Source of the DNA: JAAZAI01 sp050942875
GTDB lineage: Bacteria; Verrucomicrobiota; Kiritimatiellia; RFP12; UBA3636
Reading direction: 5' to 3'
Length of the DNA: 9,582 bases
Assembly (NCBI GenBank): GCA_050942875.1
Contig: JBMNOD010000109.1
Location: 1-9,582 of the forward strand
In this document: positions 9,153 to 9,582 of the stretch, piece after piece
How positions within the stretch are numbered: position 1 is the first letter of the stretch
How the letters are laid out: each line of letters starts with the position of its first letter
The notes under the pieces: generated by a model
What the model saw: the letters and a program-made list of their open reading frames with translations, nothing else
The model's database searches: none
What the model was told of the DNA's origin: nothing
Program-made: the position numbers and the translations under genes

Positions 9153-9582
9153 CTGTTGGAGGTTGGAAATTTGAATGCAAGGAGAAGCCCAAGGGCCGGT
9201 CTTTTGCTCGGCGGAGACTTTCACTCCGCGTGGGGTTGTGAACGAGCACGGGGTCGGGTACGGGTATGAAGGTTGTGAACGGGGGAGGGAGGGACGAAGC
9301 CCCGCCCGTATGATAGGGACGCCGTCCCTTTGGGGGCTTTTTAAATTTCCATAATCTTGAAAAAGTTCAAGTCAACTGTCTTGAAAACAAGTTTTTCCTT
9401 TGCGGAAAGGGGTGGTAAAAGGGGAGGGAGAAAAAAAGAGGTGTGGAGAAAAAAGGGGGGGGGAAGAAGGAGGGAAACCGCCCCGTTTTAACGCCGCAGA
9501 TCGGGTGTCTGCCCCCCCTTGCCGGAATCAGGCAATGCGGCACAAGTCGGCAAGCCTTCAAGGCTTCCGATTCCGTGTGGGT
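9153..9582. other. Non-coding region upstream of GH88 with small hairpins and purine tracts
   Basis: No credible gene is visible on either strand. Hairpins are CTTGAA-AAAG-TTCAAG (9356-9371), CCTTT-GCGG-AAAGG (about 9398-9411), TTGCC/GGCAA (about 9519-9536), and a stem AAGCCTT-C-AAGGCTT extended by TCGG/CCGA (9547-9570). A purine-rich stretch runs through 9404-9477 with a G9 run (9455-9463). A terminator-like element sits at 9297-9342. Confidence 0.55.
9297..9342 (+). terminator. Terminator-like hairpin, plus strand
   Basis: AAGCCCC (9297-9303) pairs with GGGGCTT (9333-9339). Inside it is a second perfect hairpin, AGGGAC-GCC-GTCCCT (9315-9329). A T-run (9338-9342) follows in the plus direction only. 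No plus-strand gene precedes it, so it is either an orphan terminator or a REP-like palindrome. Confidence 0.4.

Noticed and set aside
9367..9561. 64-codon minus-strand frame near the right edge
   Set aside because: The translation is low-complexity Phe/Pro/Ser from the purine-rich tract and hairpins; no sign of a real protein.

Overview
The window is a GC-rich piece of bacterial chromosome in which all convincing genes lie on the minus strand. From high to low coordinates they are a family 88 glycoside hydrolase, a small acyl-carrier-protein-like gene in a repeat-bounded cassette, gyrB, gyrA, a DUF2784 membrane protein, and the 5' end of an IS110-family transposase cut by the window edge. 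The lineage cannot be fixed from sequence alone. The gyrB-gyrA pair, a UGL-type hydrolase and many palindromic intergenic repeats would suit a Verrucomicrobiota/Lentisphaerota/Kiritimatiellota-type bacterium, but that is inference.

Core: gyrB (4588-7017) and gyrA (1845-4547) are 40 bp apart and read as one operon encoding the two subunits of DNA gyrase. Both carry their catalytic residues. A sigma70-like promoter with an extended -10 (7078-7106) lies upstream, next to an alternating CG/CA tract with Z-DNA potential. GyrA has alanine at the main quinolone-resistance position, an acidic Gly/Asn-rich insertion in its C-terminal domain, and an altered GyrA box.

Upstream of the operon, perfect 20-bp inverted repeats (7178-7197 and 7624-7643) enclose 426 bp almost wholly filled by a 29-codon ORF and an overlapping 112-aa ACP-like gene. 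Both repeat arms adjoin short tandem duplications. Beyond this is the GH88 gene (7708-9087) with its own promoter candidate, then about 0.45 kb of non-coding DNA with small hairpins, a terminator-like element and purine-rich tracts.

Downstream of gyrA, 1325-1844 holds five copies of a 12-bp repeat, a 62-nt homopurine tract and the most striking non-coding feature of the window. This is a 175-bp element (1457-1631) with 19-bp terminal inverted repeats enclosing two inverted hairpin modules. The modules share a core with a compensatory base change, while their closing arms differ in sequence but still pair. Between DUF2784 and IS110 (167-892) are several strong hairpins, a long imperfect palindrome (457-534) and the IS110 left end, where a bridge RNA would be expected.

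The genes do not form one pathway. They are a housekeeping gyrase operon bordered by a saccharide-degradation gene, a membrane protein of unknown role and mobile or repeated DNA.
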